From Francisella frigiditurris (lineage in GTDB: Bacteria; Pseudomonadota; Gammaproteobacteria; Francisellales; Francisellaceae): DNA of 64,000 nt. The notes below the pieces were generated by a model, which saw nothing but the letters and a program-made list of their open reading frames with translations, made no database searches and was not told the origin of the DNA. The position numbers were made by a program, and so were the translations under genes. The stretch lies in contig NZ_CP009654.1 in NCBI RefSeq assembly GCF_001880225.1, positions 496,001-560,000 of the forward strand. Direction: 5' to 3'. Shown here one piece after another: positions 1-8,154 of the stretch (positions are counted from its first letter, which is position 1; each line of letters begins with the position of its first letter).

Positions 1-238
1 TTTAGAATTAAATATTCCTCTAGAAGGTTTGGTTGATGTTGAGCAAGAAGTTGCAAGGCTAGATAAAGAGCTAGAGAAGCTGCAAAAAGAAGTTGAGAGA
101 GTACAAAATAAACTTTCTAACCAAAAGTTTGTGGCAAATGCTCCAGAAGCTGTAGTTGCAGTCGAAAAAGAGAAGCTTGCTAAGTATCAGGAGCTTTATG
201 CTAAAACGCTTGAGAAGAAAGAAGTTCTTAATAAGTAA
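1..238 (+). CDS. valS: Valyl-tRNA synthetase, C-terminal fragment
   Basis: This is the 3' end of a gene that begins before the window; the frame is open from base 2 and stops at 236-238. The visible part starts with the sequence [18 protein letters not shown] and continues as a lysine- and glutamate-rich coiled coil, ending in LEKKEVLNK. This is the typical C-terminal tRNA-binding arm of bacterial ValRS, which charges tRNA-Val in the cytoplasm. An ATG begins one base after the stop codon, so the next gene may be translationally linked. The TTG at 29 is internal and not a real start. The identification rests on about 79 residues only, but the LEGLVDVE...RLDKEL pattern is characteristic. Confidence 0.85.
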   Translation, partial: LELNIPLEGLVDVEQEVARLDKELEKLQKEVERVQNKLSNQKFVANAPEAVVAVEKEKLAKYQELYAKTLEKKEVLNK

Positions 239-327
239 ATGGCTAGTAAAAATGTTATAAGTTTATCTAATTTGTATGATGCTTCTGTTATAGGGGTTAG
301 TATGCTTAACCCACATTAGCTGCAACA

Positions 328-957
328 ATGGGTATAGCTAAGATATTGGGTAAGCAACTAAGCCTTTCAACAGGTATATTACAAAAAAATATAGAAGGAT
401 TAAATATAGACTTTAACTCTTTATCAGATTCTGAGAAAGATGATTTAGCAATGATGGCTTATAATATGCATATGCAAGTAATAAATGGATTATCTGAGGA
501 AAATCTTAATTTACTTTCTAAGCTTATTGCTAATCAAATTAAAAAAGCTGATATAGATATTTCTAAAGATAAATATAATAAATTTTCTAGGATTGTTTCT
601 GCGCTTGATAAAGAGGAAGTTATAGTCATTTATGACGTAATAGAAGTATATAAAGATCTATGTGCGAATTTTGATAGTTATTATAATGTTAAAGACAAGC
701 AAGAAGGTTTTAATATTCTTGTTATAGATCACTCTTTAACGTTGGTGAGAGAGAAGCAAAGTTTAGAAGAAGCTTCTCTTCAGTATGAGTTAATACAAGG
801 ACTCACAAGAACGGCATTATTTAAAACATATGGCTTTGGTTTTGCTGCTAGTGGCGTAAAACATTATCATGGCTTAATGATTACAGAATTATTTAAAGAG
901 TTTATTAAATATATTGATGAGACTTCTATATGTGATGATAAGTTTAAATTGGACTAA
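328..957 (+). CDS. Hypothetical protein, probably frameshifted at its 5' end
   Basis: I do not recognise this 209-residue protein. It is mostly helical and acidic, with no signal peptide or obvious membrane segment. The ATG at 328 has no ribosome binding site. Immediately upstream, in another frame, an ORF starts at 239 (one base after the valS stop) and runs to a TAG at 317-319. Its peptide ends in GVSMLNPH, and the main frame just upstream of 328 reads LAAT. One extra T near 316 would join both into a single protein of about 236 residues. So the gene may be a single-base frameshift of a longer gene starting at 239, a sequencing error, or a genuine downstream start. The position directly after valS suggests co-transcription. 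Confidence 0.55.
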   Translation: MGIAKILGKQLSLSTGILQKNIEGLNIDFNSLSDSEKDDLAMMAYNMHMQVINGLSEENLNLLSKLIANQIKKADIDISKDKYNKFSRIVSALDKEEVIVIYDVIEVYKDLCANFDSYYNVKDKQEGFNILVIDHSLTLVREKQSLEEASLQYELIQGLTRTALFKTYGFGFAASGVKHYHGLMITELFKEFIKYIDETSICDDKFKLD

Positions 958-1065
958 TAGTTATCTAACTAATTTTATATTGAAACAGCTAATCTTCTAG
1001 TTTAATCTTTAAGCAGCTTTATTTTCTAAGTTATTTAGAGTTTTAAAAAGATATAGGATTTAAGT

Positions 1066-1401
1066 ATGAAAAAAGCATATGTATTACTTGATTACTTTCT
1101 AAAGATTTTATTTTTAGTAATATTTTGGTTTGTTGCAGGTATTTTTCTGGGTTATGCAACAGTATTTTTGACATCGCCTGATAGTGTTTATAATCTTTTA
1201 CATGCAAATGGATTTGTATGGACAACCGTATATGGTGCAACTGAGCTTGCTTGTTATGTTCCAATGCTTTTTGCGATAATATTTGTAGCATTTGGTAAAA
1301 ATAAGAAATTATTAGTTATACCAATGGTTGTTGTCCTTATACTTTTACACCTAATTCAATATGTTGTCTGTGCAGGGATATTAGATTATTTAGCGAGTTA
1401 A
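1066..1401 (+). CDS. Small integral membrane protein of unknown function
   Basis: This 111-residue protein has three clear hydrophobic stretches, at about residues 8-32, 60-78 and 82-104. The short linkers carry few charges, plus a GKNKK positive patch before the last segment. It is most likely an inner-membrane protein with three spans. An AGGA element lies about nine bases before the ATG. No catalytic motif is visible and I cannot assign a family. It ends four bases inside the converging lactate dehydrogenase gene, so the two share a short antisense overlap and there is no room for a classical terminator between them. Confidence 0.6.
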   Translation: MKKAYVLLDYFLKILFLVIFWFVAGIFLGYATVFLTSPDSVYNLLHANGFVWTTVYGATELACYVPMLFAIIFVAFGKNKKLLVIPMVVVLILLHLIQYVVCAGILDYLAS

Positions 1402-2552
1402 TTTCTTTGTATTAATATAGATCTATTTACTTGATTAATATCAGTATGACCACAAAATGCCATAGTCTTATCCATTTCTTGATAGAAAATCTCTAATACT
1501 CTTTGGGCTCCTTTTTCTCCATAAGCTCCAATACCATAATTTAGTGCTTTACCTATCATTCCAGCTTTTGCACCTAGAGCTTTTGCTTTAAGCAAATCTT
1601 GTCCTGAGCGAATTCCACTATCTATAATAACCTCAAGTTTGCTATCAACAGCATCAACGATTTCTTCTAATACAGAGATGCTTGAAGGAGCTCCATCTAA
1701 TTGGCGGCCTCCATGGTTTGAGACAACAATCCCTTCTGCTCCAGTATTTTGAGCGAGTATAGCATCTTCAATATCCATAATTCCTTTAATAATCATAGGA
1801 CCATCCCATTGATTTTTGACCCATTCAACATCACGCCAATTTAAGCTTAAATCAAACTGTTCACTTGTCCACTTACCTAAGGATGCTAGATTATTAGCAT
1901 TTTCAATATGATTTGCTATATTTCCAAAGGTTCTATTTTTTGTTTTTAGCATACCTAAACACCAGCGAGTTTTTGTGCTTATATTAATTAGGTTTTTAAT
2001 CGTTGGTTTTGGTGGAACTGTCATACCATTTTTCACATCAACGTGACGATCACCAATCATTTGTAAATCAGCTGTTAAAACTAGTGTGCTACAGCCAGCA
2101 TCTTTTGCTCTAGCTATTAGATTAGCCATAAATTTTCTGTCTTTCATCATGTATAGCTGGAACCAAAAAGGCTTAGTAGTATGTTTAGCAACTTCTTCTA
2201 TAGAGCAAATAGCCATAGTTGACATAATATAAGGAATACCAAATTTTTCAGCAGCTCGAGCAGCATGAATTTCGCCGTCAGCATGCTGCATTCCAAGTAA
2301 ACCAGTTGGAGCGAACATTAGTGGCATATTGAATTCTTGACCTAGTATTTTTGTTTTTAGAGAACGTTCTTGTATATCTGTAAGTACTTTTTGTTTAAAT
2401 AGATATTTGCCAAAATCTTTTTGATTACTTTCTAAAGTTTGTTCTTTCCATGAGCCTGATTCACAATAGTCAACAAACATTTTAGGAACTCTACGGTGGT
2501 ATATTTTACGCATATCTGCTATTGATGTAATTTTCTCTAAATTACTACTCAT
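1398..2552 (-). CDS. lldD: FMN-dependent L-lactate dehydrogenase / alpha-hydroxy-acid oxidase
   Basis: The protein belongs to the FMN alpha-hydroxy-acid dehydrogenase family. It oxidises L-lactate to pyruvate and passes electrons to the respiratory chain. Visible family features are the N-terminal helix around MRKIYHRRVPKMFVDYCESG, the FMN-site segment APTGLLGM, and the catalytic signature SNHGGRQLDGAPSS containing the proton-abstracting His. A phosphate-binding region, DSGIRSGQDLLKAKALGA, follows. An upstream in-frame ATG at 2582 would add ten residues. I prefer the ATG at 2552 because GGAG lies about eight bases before it, giving 384 residues, close to family length. The gene follows the nitroreductase gene on the same strand with a gap of about 40 bases, so the two are probably one unit. 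Confidence 0.88.
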   Translation of the reverse strand: MSSNLEKITSIADMRKIYHRRVPKMFVDYCESGSWKEQTLESNQKDFGKYLFKQKVLTDIQERSLKTKILGQEFNMPLMFAPTGLLGMQHADGEIHAARAAEKFGIPYIMSTMAICSIEEVAKHTTKPFWFQLYMMKDRKFMANLIARAKDAGCSTLVLTADLQMIGDRHVDVKNGMTVPPKPTIKNLINISTKTRWCLGMLKTKNRTFGNIANHIENANNLASLGKWTSEQFDLSLNWRDVEWVKNQWDGPMIIKGIMDIEDAILAQNTGAEGIVVSNHGGRQLDGAPSSISVLEEIVDAVDSKLEVIIDSGIRSGQDLLKAKALGAKAGMIGKALNYGIGAYGEKGAQRVLEIFYQEMDKTMAFCGHTDINQVNRSILIQRN

Positions 2553-2593
2553 CGAATCATCTCCAGTGTGATTTAAGGGCATTAAGTATTGGG

Positions 2594-3247
2594 TTAAATT
2601 TCCGTAAAAATTTTTTCTTCAGAAAGCCTAGATTTAGGTAATTTAGCATTAAAGTCATCTTCTGAACTGTAACCAGCAGTTACAACCACAGAAGCTGAGA
2701 ACCCTTTTTCTTTTAGATTGAACTCTTCATCTATAATATTTTGATCAATACCTTCCATTGGAGTGGCATTTATTTCTAAAGCAGCTAGGCCAAGTAAAAT
2801 GGCGCCTAAACTTATGTAGACTTGCTTCTCAGCCCAGTGTCTAAGGTCTTTAGGATTATATTTGTGTAATGAGGTAAACTTTCTGCGAGCGGCTTCTTGT
2901 AGCTTTTCAAATTCGATAGATGGGAATCTACCATCTTTTCTTTCTTGAACTAAAAGCTCTTCTAGGTAGTCATCACTTATATCAGTTCTTAAGCAAAGAA
3001 CTATAACTAGAGCAGCATCTTTAATATTAACTACATTTTTAGGGTGGATATTTTCAGCAGATTTTGCAATTTTAGCTTTTGCTTCATCTGAAGTAGCTAA
3101 TATAAAATGCCAAGGTTGAGAGTTTACACTAGATGGAGTAAATCTAAGAATATCTTTTATTTGTTGTATTTGCTCATTAGTAAGTTTTCTTGAAGGGTCA
3201 TAAGCTTTTGTTGTATAACGAGTTTTAGCATATTCGACAATATTCAT
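2594..3247 (-). CDS. nfsB: NfsB-type NAD(P)H-dependent nitroreductase
   Basis: This 217-residue protein matches the oxygen-insensitive nitroreductase/dihydropteridine reductase family. These are FMN homodimers that use NAD(P)H to reduce nitroaromatics and quinones. It opens with a segment like those of this family (NIVEYAKTRYTTKAYDPSRKL), followed by the FMN-contact motif FTPSSVNSQPWHF and a second FMN-binding region near ISLGAILLGLAALEINATPMEG. The length equals that of E. coli NfsB. It is the first gene of a likely two-gene unit with lldD and is divergent from the Nudix gene. The physiological substrate cannot be told from sequence. Confidence 0.85.
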   Translation of the reverse strand: MNIVEYAKTRYTTKAYDPSRKLTNEQIQQIKDILRFTPSSVNSQPWHFILATSDEAKAKIAKSAENIHPKNVVNIKDAALVIVLCLRTDISDDYLEELLVQERKDGRFPSIEFEKLQEAARRKFTSLHKYNPKDLRHWAEKQVYISLGAILLGLAALEINATPMEGIDQNIIDEEFNLKEKGFSASVVVTAGYSSEDDFNAKLPKSRLSEEKIFTEI

Positions 3248-3376
3248 ATTATAAAATCTATGGAAAAGTTTTAGTCAGTATATTTGATTAAGAAATATTG
3301 GACAATGTTTTTGGGTAGAGATATTTTTATTTTTTTGTAATCATATCTTTTATTAAAAAGCATATTAAGATTTTAT

Positions 3377-3748
3377 ATGATCTACTGTTCTGCTCTTTTA
3401 GCTGTTGAAGATAATAAGATTCTGCTTGTACGAGTTAGAGATAACACAATCTGGTATTGCCCTGGTGGTAAAATTGAACAAGGTGAAGAACCAAAAGAGA
3501 CTCTTATAAGAGAGTTAAAAGAAGAGCTTAATTTAAATATGTCTCCAGAAAGTTTAACGTATTTAGGTAAAACTATTACAGATAATCATGATAGGACAGA
3601 TACGGTTATATTAGAGTGCTATACGGGCAATATAGATCAAGAAATAAAACCATGTGCAGAAATTTCTGAAATTAAATGGTTTGATTTTAATGATACTGAA
3701 TTTATGGCTCCTGCTGCTATGGAAGGTATCAGAAGGTGGTTTTCCTAA
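3377..3748 (+). CDS. Nudix hydrolase
   Basis: This is a 123-residue single-domain Nudix protein. The complete Nudix box is visible as GGKIEQGEEPKETLIRELKE followed by ELNL, with the metal-binding REXXEE glutamates in place. Such enzymes hydrolyse nucleoside diphosphates linked to another moiety, often oxidised nucleotides. The substrate cannot be deduced here. The N-terminal strand IYCSALLAVEDNKILLVRVRD fits MutT-like members. The gene stands alone: it diverges from nfsB and is followed by a strong-looking promoter that belongs to pyrF. Confidence 0.85.
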   Translation: MIYCSALLAVEDNKILLVRVRDNTIWYCPGGKIEQGEEPKETLIRELKEELNLNMSPESLTYLGKTITDNHDRTDTVILECYTGNIDQEIKPCAEISEIKWFDFNDTEFMAPAAMEGIRRWFS

Positions 3749-3757
3749 AGATTAAGG

Positions 3758-3786
3758 TTGACTTAACTCTTTATATTTTTTATTAT
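3758..3786 (+). promoter_or_regulatory. Sigma70-type promoter for pyrF
   Basis: TTGACT (3758-3763) and TATTAT (3781-3786) are separated by exactly 17 bases, a near-consensus vegetative promoter. It would give an untranslated leader of about 90 bases before pyrF. That leader holds a small hairpin, ATCCT-atc-AGGAT, at 3806-3818. Confidence 0.6.
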
Positions 3787-3884
3787 TTGAGCCGTTTATA
3801 TATTGATCCTATCAGGATATAACAAAATGTGGTTTACTATATTTAGTAAATTAATTTGTAACTTTGAAAATAAGAGTTTTTATT

Positions 3885-4514
3885 ATGAAAATTATGTTCT
3901 CTGCTGATGGTATATCTGAGTCAGAATTAGAAAAAACAGCAACTATTGCTAAGCATGTTGATTGTGTAAAAATAGGGCATATCTTATGTTCTACTTTATC
4001 TTTTGATGATATAAATAAGCTTGTTGGAGATAAAGATATATTTTTAGATTTTAAATTTCATGATATTCCAAACACAGTTGCTACAGCTATTGAGAACTAT
4101 TCAAACTCAATTAAAAATCTGAAATATTTTACCTTTCATGGGACAGCTAGCGACAAGATGATTAAGGCAGCTTTAACTGCTAAAACTAATGCTATTGCCC
4201 TAGCAGTTATCACACTTAGTAGTGATGCTGATTTTGATAAAGAGGATTCTCTAATAAAGTTTGAGAGATGCTTTAATCTAGGTGTTCGTAATTTTATTTG
4301 TCATCCATTTCTAGTTGCAGATGTGCGTAAAAAGTTTGGCAAAGAGGTTAAGCTATATGTTCCAGGTGTAAGGCTTGAAGAAGATTCTTCAGATGATCAT
4401 TTTAATGCTTTGACTCCTCAAAAAGCTAAAGAGTTGGAAGTTGACTATATCATAGTCGGAAGACCTCTTCTCAAAGCGGATAACATTTTAGAAAAACTGA
4501 AAAAATATATTTAG
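3885..4514 (+). CDS. pyrF: Orotidine 5'-phosphate decarboxylase
   Basis: PyrF converts orotidine monophosphate to UMP, the last step of de novo pyrimidine synthesis. The catalytic Asp-Lys-Asp array is visible in FLDFKFHDIPNTVA. The phosphate-binding end of the barrel is visible in YVPGVRL and DYIIVGRPLLKAD. A TTG at 3864 would add seven residues, but AAGAG lies about eight bases before the ATG at 3885, so I place the start there, giving 209 residues. Another ATG lies three codons further on. The gene is preceded by its own promoter and followed about 70 bases later by a dihydroorotate dehydrogenase-like gene of the same pathway. Confidence 0.9.
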   Translation: MKIMFSADGISESELEKTATIAKHVDCVKIGHILCSTLSFDDINKLVGDKDIFLDFKFHDIPNTVATAIENYSNSIKNLKYFTFHGTASDKMIKAALTAKTNAIALAVITLSSDADFDKEDSLIKFERCFNLGVRNFICHPFLVADVRKKFGKEVKLYVPGVRLEEDSSDDHFNALTPQKAKELEVDYIIVGRPLLKADNILEKLKKYI

Positions 4515-4584
4515 TTTCTTTTGTTTCTATTAGAAATAAAAATGTTAGAATACTAGATCAGAGATAATCTAATTTCTGACACTT

Positions 4585-5331
4585 ATGCGAAATAAGAATC
4601 TAAAAAATATCATTGTTTCCCCTCCTTTTGGAAGATATTTAAAATTCAAAAGTACATCTAATGTTTATGGATCTTTTACAATTTCTCAAAGAAAAGGACT
4701 TATCAAGCAGGCCATTAAGACTATTCGTAAAATAGATAAAAATGCTTGGAGAAATAAAATCGGACTTAGAAATCCTGGTTTAGCCAATATTAATCCTCCT
4801 AGGAGAGCTCAGGATATAATATCTCTAGCAGCTCTAGAGATGGGGGATTGGCAGAAATTCGCAGATATTTTAAACTCGGAAAGATTTAATAATAATAAAA
4901 ATATAGAAATAAATATTGGCTGTCCAAATGCTCAGATATGTGACTTTCCAAGTGAGAATGCAAAGCTCTTCAAAAAAGATAAAAATCTAATTGTTAAATT
5001 CCCTCCAACTATAGATGCAAATGAAAAAATAAAAGAATATCTAGCTGTTGGAATTAAAACCTTTCATCTTTGTAATACAATTCCTACTGATAAGGGTGGA
5101 ATATCTGGTTATCCACTACAAGAGTATTCTTTAAAAGCTGTAAGGGAAGCTAGAAAAGAGTTTGGTAATAGTGTAACTATCATAGGCGGTGGAGGTATTT
5201 ATACTTTAGAAGATGCTCAGAAATATATTGAAGCAGGAGCTGATCATTTATCAATGAGTTCGATTTTCTTTAATCCTTTTAAAGGAATGAAATTAGTTAA
5301 GAGTATTTCAAAGAATATTTTTTCAAAATAA
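4585..5331 (+). CDS. Dihydroorotate dehydrogenase-like FMN protein (class 1 type)
   Basis: The protein (248 residues) has the FMN TIM-barrel layout of dihydroorotate dehydrogenases. INIGCPNA corresponds to the N-x-S-C-P-N active-site loop, with Gly in place of Ser but the presumed catalytic Cys and both Asn kept. NTIPTDKGGISG and PLQEYSLKA match the substrate/FMN loop, and IGGGGIYTLEDAQKYIEAGA matches the phosphate-binding end. It is shorter than most PyrD proteins (about 300-340), mainly in the N-terminal part. The neighbouring pyrF supports a role in pyrimidine synthesis. A diverged PyrD paralogue with another substrate cannot be excluded. No convincing ribosome binding site precedes the ATG. 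Confidence 0.75.
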   Translation: MRNKNLKNIIVSPPFGRYLKFKSTSNVYGSFTISQRKGLIKQAIKTIRKIDKNAWRNKIGLRNPGLANINPPRRAQDIISLAALEMGDWQKFADILNSERFNNNKNIEINIGCPNAQICDFPSENAKLFKKDKNLIVKFPPTIDANEKIKEYLAVGIKTFHLCNTIPTDKGGISGYPLQEYSLKAVREARKEFGNSVTIIGGGGIYTLEDAQKYIEAGADHLSMSSIFFNPFKGMKLVKSISKNIFSK

Positions 5332-5333
5332 AT

Positions 5334-5342
5334 TGCTATAAA
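5334..5342 (+). promoter_or_regulatory. Possible extended -10 promoter before the trans-sulfuration gene
   Basis: TGC immediately followed by TATAAA (5337-5342) resembles an extended -10 element. A start near 5349 would place the hairpin series at 5386-5476 in the leader of the downstream gene. No convincing -35 is seen. Confidence 0.3.
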
Positions 5343-5385
5343 AAGTATTGATCATAAATTTTAGTCATTTAAGCTGTCTTAACAT

Positions 5386-5477
5386 AGCGCTGATTTAATT
5401 CAACTTGCGAGCGCTTTATAAATTCTGCTAAAGCGATTCGTATTATATTTTTCTTTTACGTTTTAGCAGGCTTTTTG
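5386..5477 (+). promoter_or_regulatory. Attenuator-like leader with alternative hairpins
   Basis: Three helices share segments. The first pairs AGCGCT at 5386-5391 with AGCGCT at 5410-5415. The second pairs CGCTTTA at 5412-5418 with TAAAGCG at 5429-5435. The third pairs CTGCTAAAGCG at 5425-5435 with CGTTTTAGCAG at 5459-5469, 11 pairs with one G-U, followed by GCTTTTTG. Helix 3 looks like an intrinsic terminator. Helix 2 uses the terminator's 5' arm and would act as an antiterminator; helix 1 would block helix 2. The structure ends about 28 bases before the start codon. A plain terminator for the pyrF unit is the alternative reading. Confidence 0.5.
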
Positions 5478-5504
5478 TTTAACTAAAACTTTGAGGAATA
5501 TAAT

Positions 5505-6692
5505 ATGACTATACAAAAAGCTCATTTCGAAACACTATCTGTTCATGCTGGTAATCCTGGTGAAGATTCAACTGGGGCTATCATGACTCCAATTTATACC
5601 ACTTCTATATATCGTCAAGAAACTCCGGGAGAGTACAAGGCTTTTGAATATGGTAGATGTGGTAACCCAAGTCGCTTTAAATATGAAAATGCTGTGGCAG
5701 AGCTTGAGAAAGGAAAAGCTGCTTTTGCTTTTGCTTCAGGTATGGCTGCGATAAATGCTGTAGCTGATATCTTAGATGTTAATAGCCATATCATAGCTTT
5801 TGATGCTATTTATGGGGGCACATATCGCTTATTTGAAGAGGTTAAAAAGAAAACTAGTGGCTTAAGTGTTACTTATTTAGATTTTAATGATTTAGATCAG
5901 TTAGAAAATAGTGTCCAAGAAAATACTCGTATTGTGTGGATAGAAAGCCCATCTAACCCTTTGCTTAAAGTTCTCGATATTGGAGAAATTAGTAAGTTTT
6001 GTAAAAAGCATGATCTATTATTAGCGGTAGATAATACCTTTGCTTCTCCATATAACCAAACACCAATTTCTTTAGGGGCAGATATAGTAGTCCATTCCGC
6101 ATCTAAATATATAAATGGGCATTCAGATGTTATAGGTGGGATAGTTGTAGTAAAAGATGATCCAGAACTTATTGAGAAAATAAAATTCATTCAAGTATCT
6201 GGAGGAGCTGTTGCAAGTCCTTTCGATAGTTTTCTAGCTGCAAGAGGTTTAAAAACTTTAGCTTTAAGAATGCAAAAGCATAATGACAATGCTTTACGTT
6301 TGGCTAAATGGTTGAGTAAACATGATTTAGTTAAAGAAGTTAATTATCCAGGTTTAGAAAGCTCCTCAACATATGAAATTGCCAAAAAACAGATGAAAGG
6401 TTTTGGAGGTATTATAAGCTTAGAATTAAATGGAGATATTAATACCGCAAAGAGATTTTTAGAAGCATTAAAGCTGTTTTTTATTACAGTAAGTGTTGGA
6501 GGAGTTGAGAGCTTATCTTCAATCCCAGCACTTATGTCTCATTCATCTATGCCAAGAGAAGCGCGACTAAAATATGGAATAACTGATACATTAGTTAGAC
6601 TTTCTATTGGGATAGAAAATGCAGAAGATTTAATAAATGATTTAGATCAATCACTAGAAAAAGCTAGAGGAGAACTAGCATGGAACTGGTAG
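5505..6692 (+). CDS. Trans-sulfuration PLP enzyme (cystathionine gamma-synthase/beta-lyase family)
   Basis: This 395-residue protein belongs to the Cys/Met metabolism PLP family (MetB, MetC, CGL). The signature around the Schiff-base lysine is clear: HSASKYINGHSDVIGG. FASGMAAINAV and EYGRCGNPSRFKYENAVAEL are the usual cofactor and substrate segments, and LVRLSIGIENAEDLI is the family C-terminal motif. Sequence alone does not separate cystathionine gamma-synthase from beta- or gamma-lyase; the SPFDSFLAARGLKTL stretch suits MetB or CGL. GAGGA lies before the ATG. The leader contains an attenuator-like structure. The stop overlaps the start of the peptide transporter, so the two are translationally coupled. 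Confidence 0.85.
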   Translation: MTIQKAHFETLSVHAGNPGEDSTGAIMTPIYTTSIYRQETPGEYKAFEYGRCGNPSRFKYENAVAELEKGKAAFAFASGMAAINAVADILDVNSHIIAFDAIYGGTYRLFEEVKKKTSGLSVTYLDFNDLDQLENSVQENTRIVWIESPSNPLLKVLDIGEISKFCKKHDLLLAVDNTFASPYNQTPISLGADIVVHSASKYINGHSDVIGGIVVVKDDPELIEKIKFIQVSGGAVASPFDSFLAARGLKTLALRMQKHNDNALRLAKWLSKHDLVKEVNYPGLESSSTYEIAKKQMKGFGGIISLELNGDINTAKRFLEALKLFFITVSVGGVESLSSIPALMSHSSMPREARLKYGITDTLVRLSIGIENAEDLINDLDQSLEKARGELAWNW

Positions 6693-8143
6693 CTTCAACC
6701 CAAGCAAAATTCCCTAAAGGAATGGTCTATTTATTCTTAACCGGGCTATGGGAAAGATTTAGCTATTATGGAATTACCGCTTTATTGATTCTATATTTAT
6801 TTAAATTTTTCGGGATGTCGGATGCTAAAGCGTATCTTATTTATGGTGCGTATGCTTCTATGGTTTACGGAACTCCTATAATAGGTGGACTAATAGCTGA
6901 TAAATATATAGGACAATATAGATCAATAATAATTGGAGCGTCTCTTATAGCGTTAGGTCATTTTGTGATGATTATTCCAGACAGCCATAACTACTATTTT
7001 TTCTCTGGCTTGAGTTTCGTTATTGTAGGTACTGGTTTATTTAAGCCAAGTATTGGAGCAATTACTGGGAGTCTATTTGTAAATAATGATTATAAAAGAA
7101 ATGAGGGATTTACTTTACTATATATAGGTATGAATTTGGGAACAATTATCGCACCAATAGTATGTTCATATATCGCAATAACTATTAGTTGGAATCTAGC
7201 GTTTGGTATAGCCGGCGTTGGCATGTTAGTAGGGTTGGTTATCTTTATAAAAGGAGGGAAATACTATAAAGATATAAAAACCAGCAATATAAAGAAAACG
7301 GCCTATAATTATTCTTTTTGGATAATTTTAAGCACATTTATTTGTGGTCTGATTTTGTTTATTTTTGTTTTATTAGTTTATCCAGTATGGGCTAGTAGTA
7401 TTTTATACTTGATAGGTTTATCTACATTATTTCTAATTTCTTATTTTATTTTTAAATCTGAAAAATATGATAGAAACAGAATATATATTACAGTTACTCT
7501 AACCTTTTTTTATATGATTTTCATGATCCTGCTACAACAAAGTGGTGGGATGCTAAATGTTTTCACAGAGAGGAATGTAAATAGAGAAATACTCGGATTT
7601 GTTATTCCAACAAGCGCTTATCAATCGGTGGAGCCATTTTTTATAATATTTTTTGGTCCAATATATGCTTTATTGGGTCGAAGATTTAAGAAAGGCTCAT
7701 ATGCATATCCAGCTAAATTTGCTACAGGTTTGTTAGTTATGAGCATTTCTTTTTTAGTTTTGGTTTTGGCAATTCTATTAACAGCTAAAGAGGGCTTTAT
7801 TTCTTCTTGGTGGATAAATCTAAGTTATATGTTACAAGCGGCAGGAGAATTATTTATTGGTCCGATAGGTTTAGCTATGGTTAGTGCAGTTGCTCCTAAG
7901 AAAATGGTGGGATTTTTCATGGGAGTATGGGTTTTAAGCTCAGCTTTTGCAAATTTCTTGGCAGCTAATTTTGGAGCTTTAATTAGTGGTAGTCAAAAGG
8001 CTGGTTCAATAGCTCCTATAGAAACTATAGACACTTATTTCCAAGCTTTTATTTACTTTACTTTATTAGGCTCAATAGCTGCTCTAGTATTATTTGCTTT
8101 ATCGCCATATCTAAATAAAAAACTTAGAGCTATAGCGATATAA
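6680..8143 (+). CDS. Proton-dependent oligopeptide transporter (POT/PTR2 family)
   Basis: This is a 487-residue inner-membrane protein with about 12-14 hydrophobic segments. The POT signature is visible near the N terminus: LWERFSYYGITALLILYL. The second family motif region follows in FVIVGTGLFKPSIGAITG. Such carriers import di- and tripeptides with protons. The ATG lies 13 bases inside the end of the trans-sulfuration gene, with GAGG upstream, so translation is probably coupled. Linking methionine/cysteine metabolism to peptide uptake fits an intracellular or amino-acid-scavenging lifestyle. Substrate range cannot be predicted. Confidence 0.88.
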   Translation: MELVASTQAKFPKGMVYLFLTGLWERFSYYGITALLILYLFKFFGMSDAKAYLIYGAYASMVYGTPIIGGLIADKYIGQYRSIIIGASLIALGHFVMIIPDSHNYYFFSGLSFVIVGTGLFKPSIGAITGSLFVNNDYKRNEGFTLLYIGMNLGTIIAPIVCSYIAITISWNLAFGIAGVGMLVGLVIFIKGGKYYKDIKTSNIKKTAYNYSFWIILSTFICGLILFIFVLLVYPVWASSILYLIGLSTLFLISYFIFKSEKYDRNRIYITVTLTFFYMIFMILLQQSGGMLNVFTERNVNREILGFVIPTSAYQSVEPFFIIFFGPIYALLGRRFKKGSYAYPAKFATGLLVMSISFLVLVLAILLTAKEGFISSWWINLSYMLQAAGELFIGPIGLAMVSAVAPKKMVGFFMGVWVLSSAFANFLAANFGALISGSQKAGSIAPIETIDTYFQAFIYFTLLGSIAALVLFALSPYLNKKLRAIAI

Positions 8144-8154
8144 GAGAAAAATAC

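Noticed and set aside
1043-1291. Minus-strand frame opposite the small membrane protein
   Set aside because: The plus-strand gene has a ribosome binding site and clear membrane segments; the minus frame has neither a start signal nor recognisable features.
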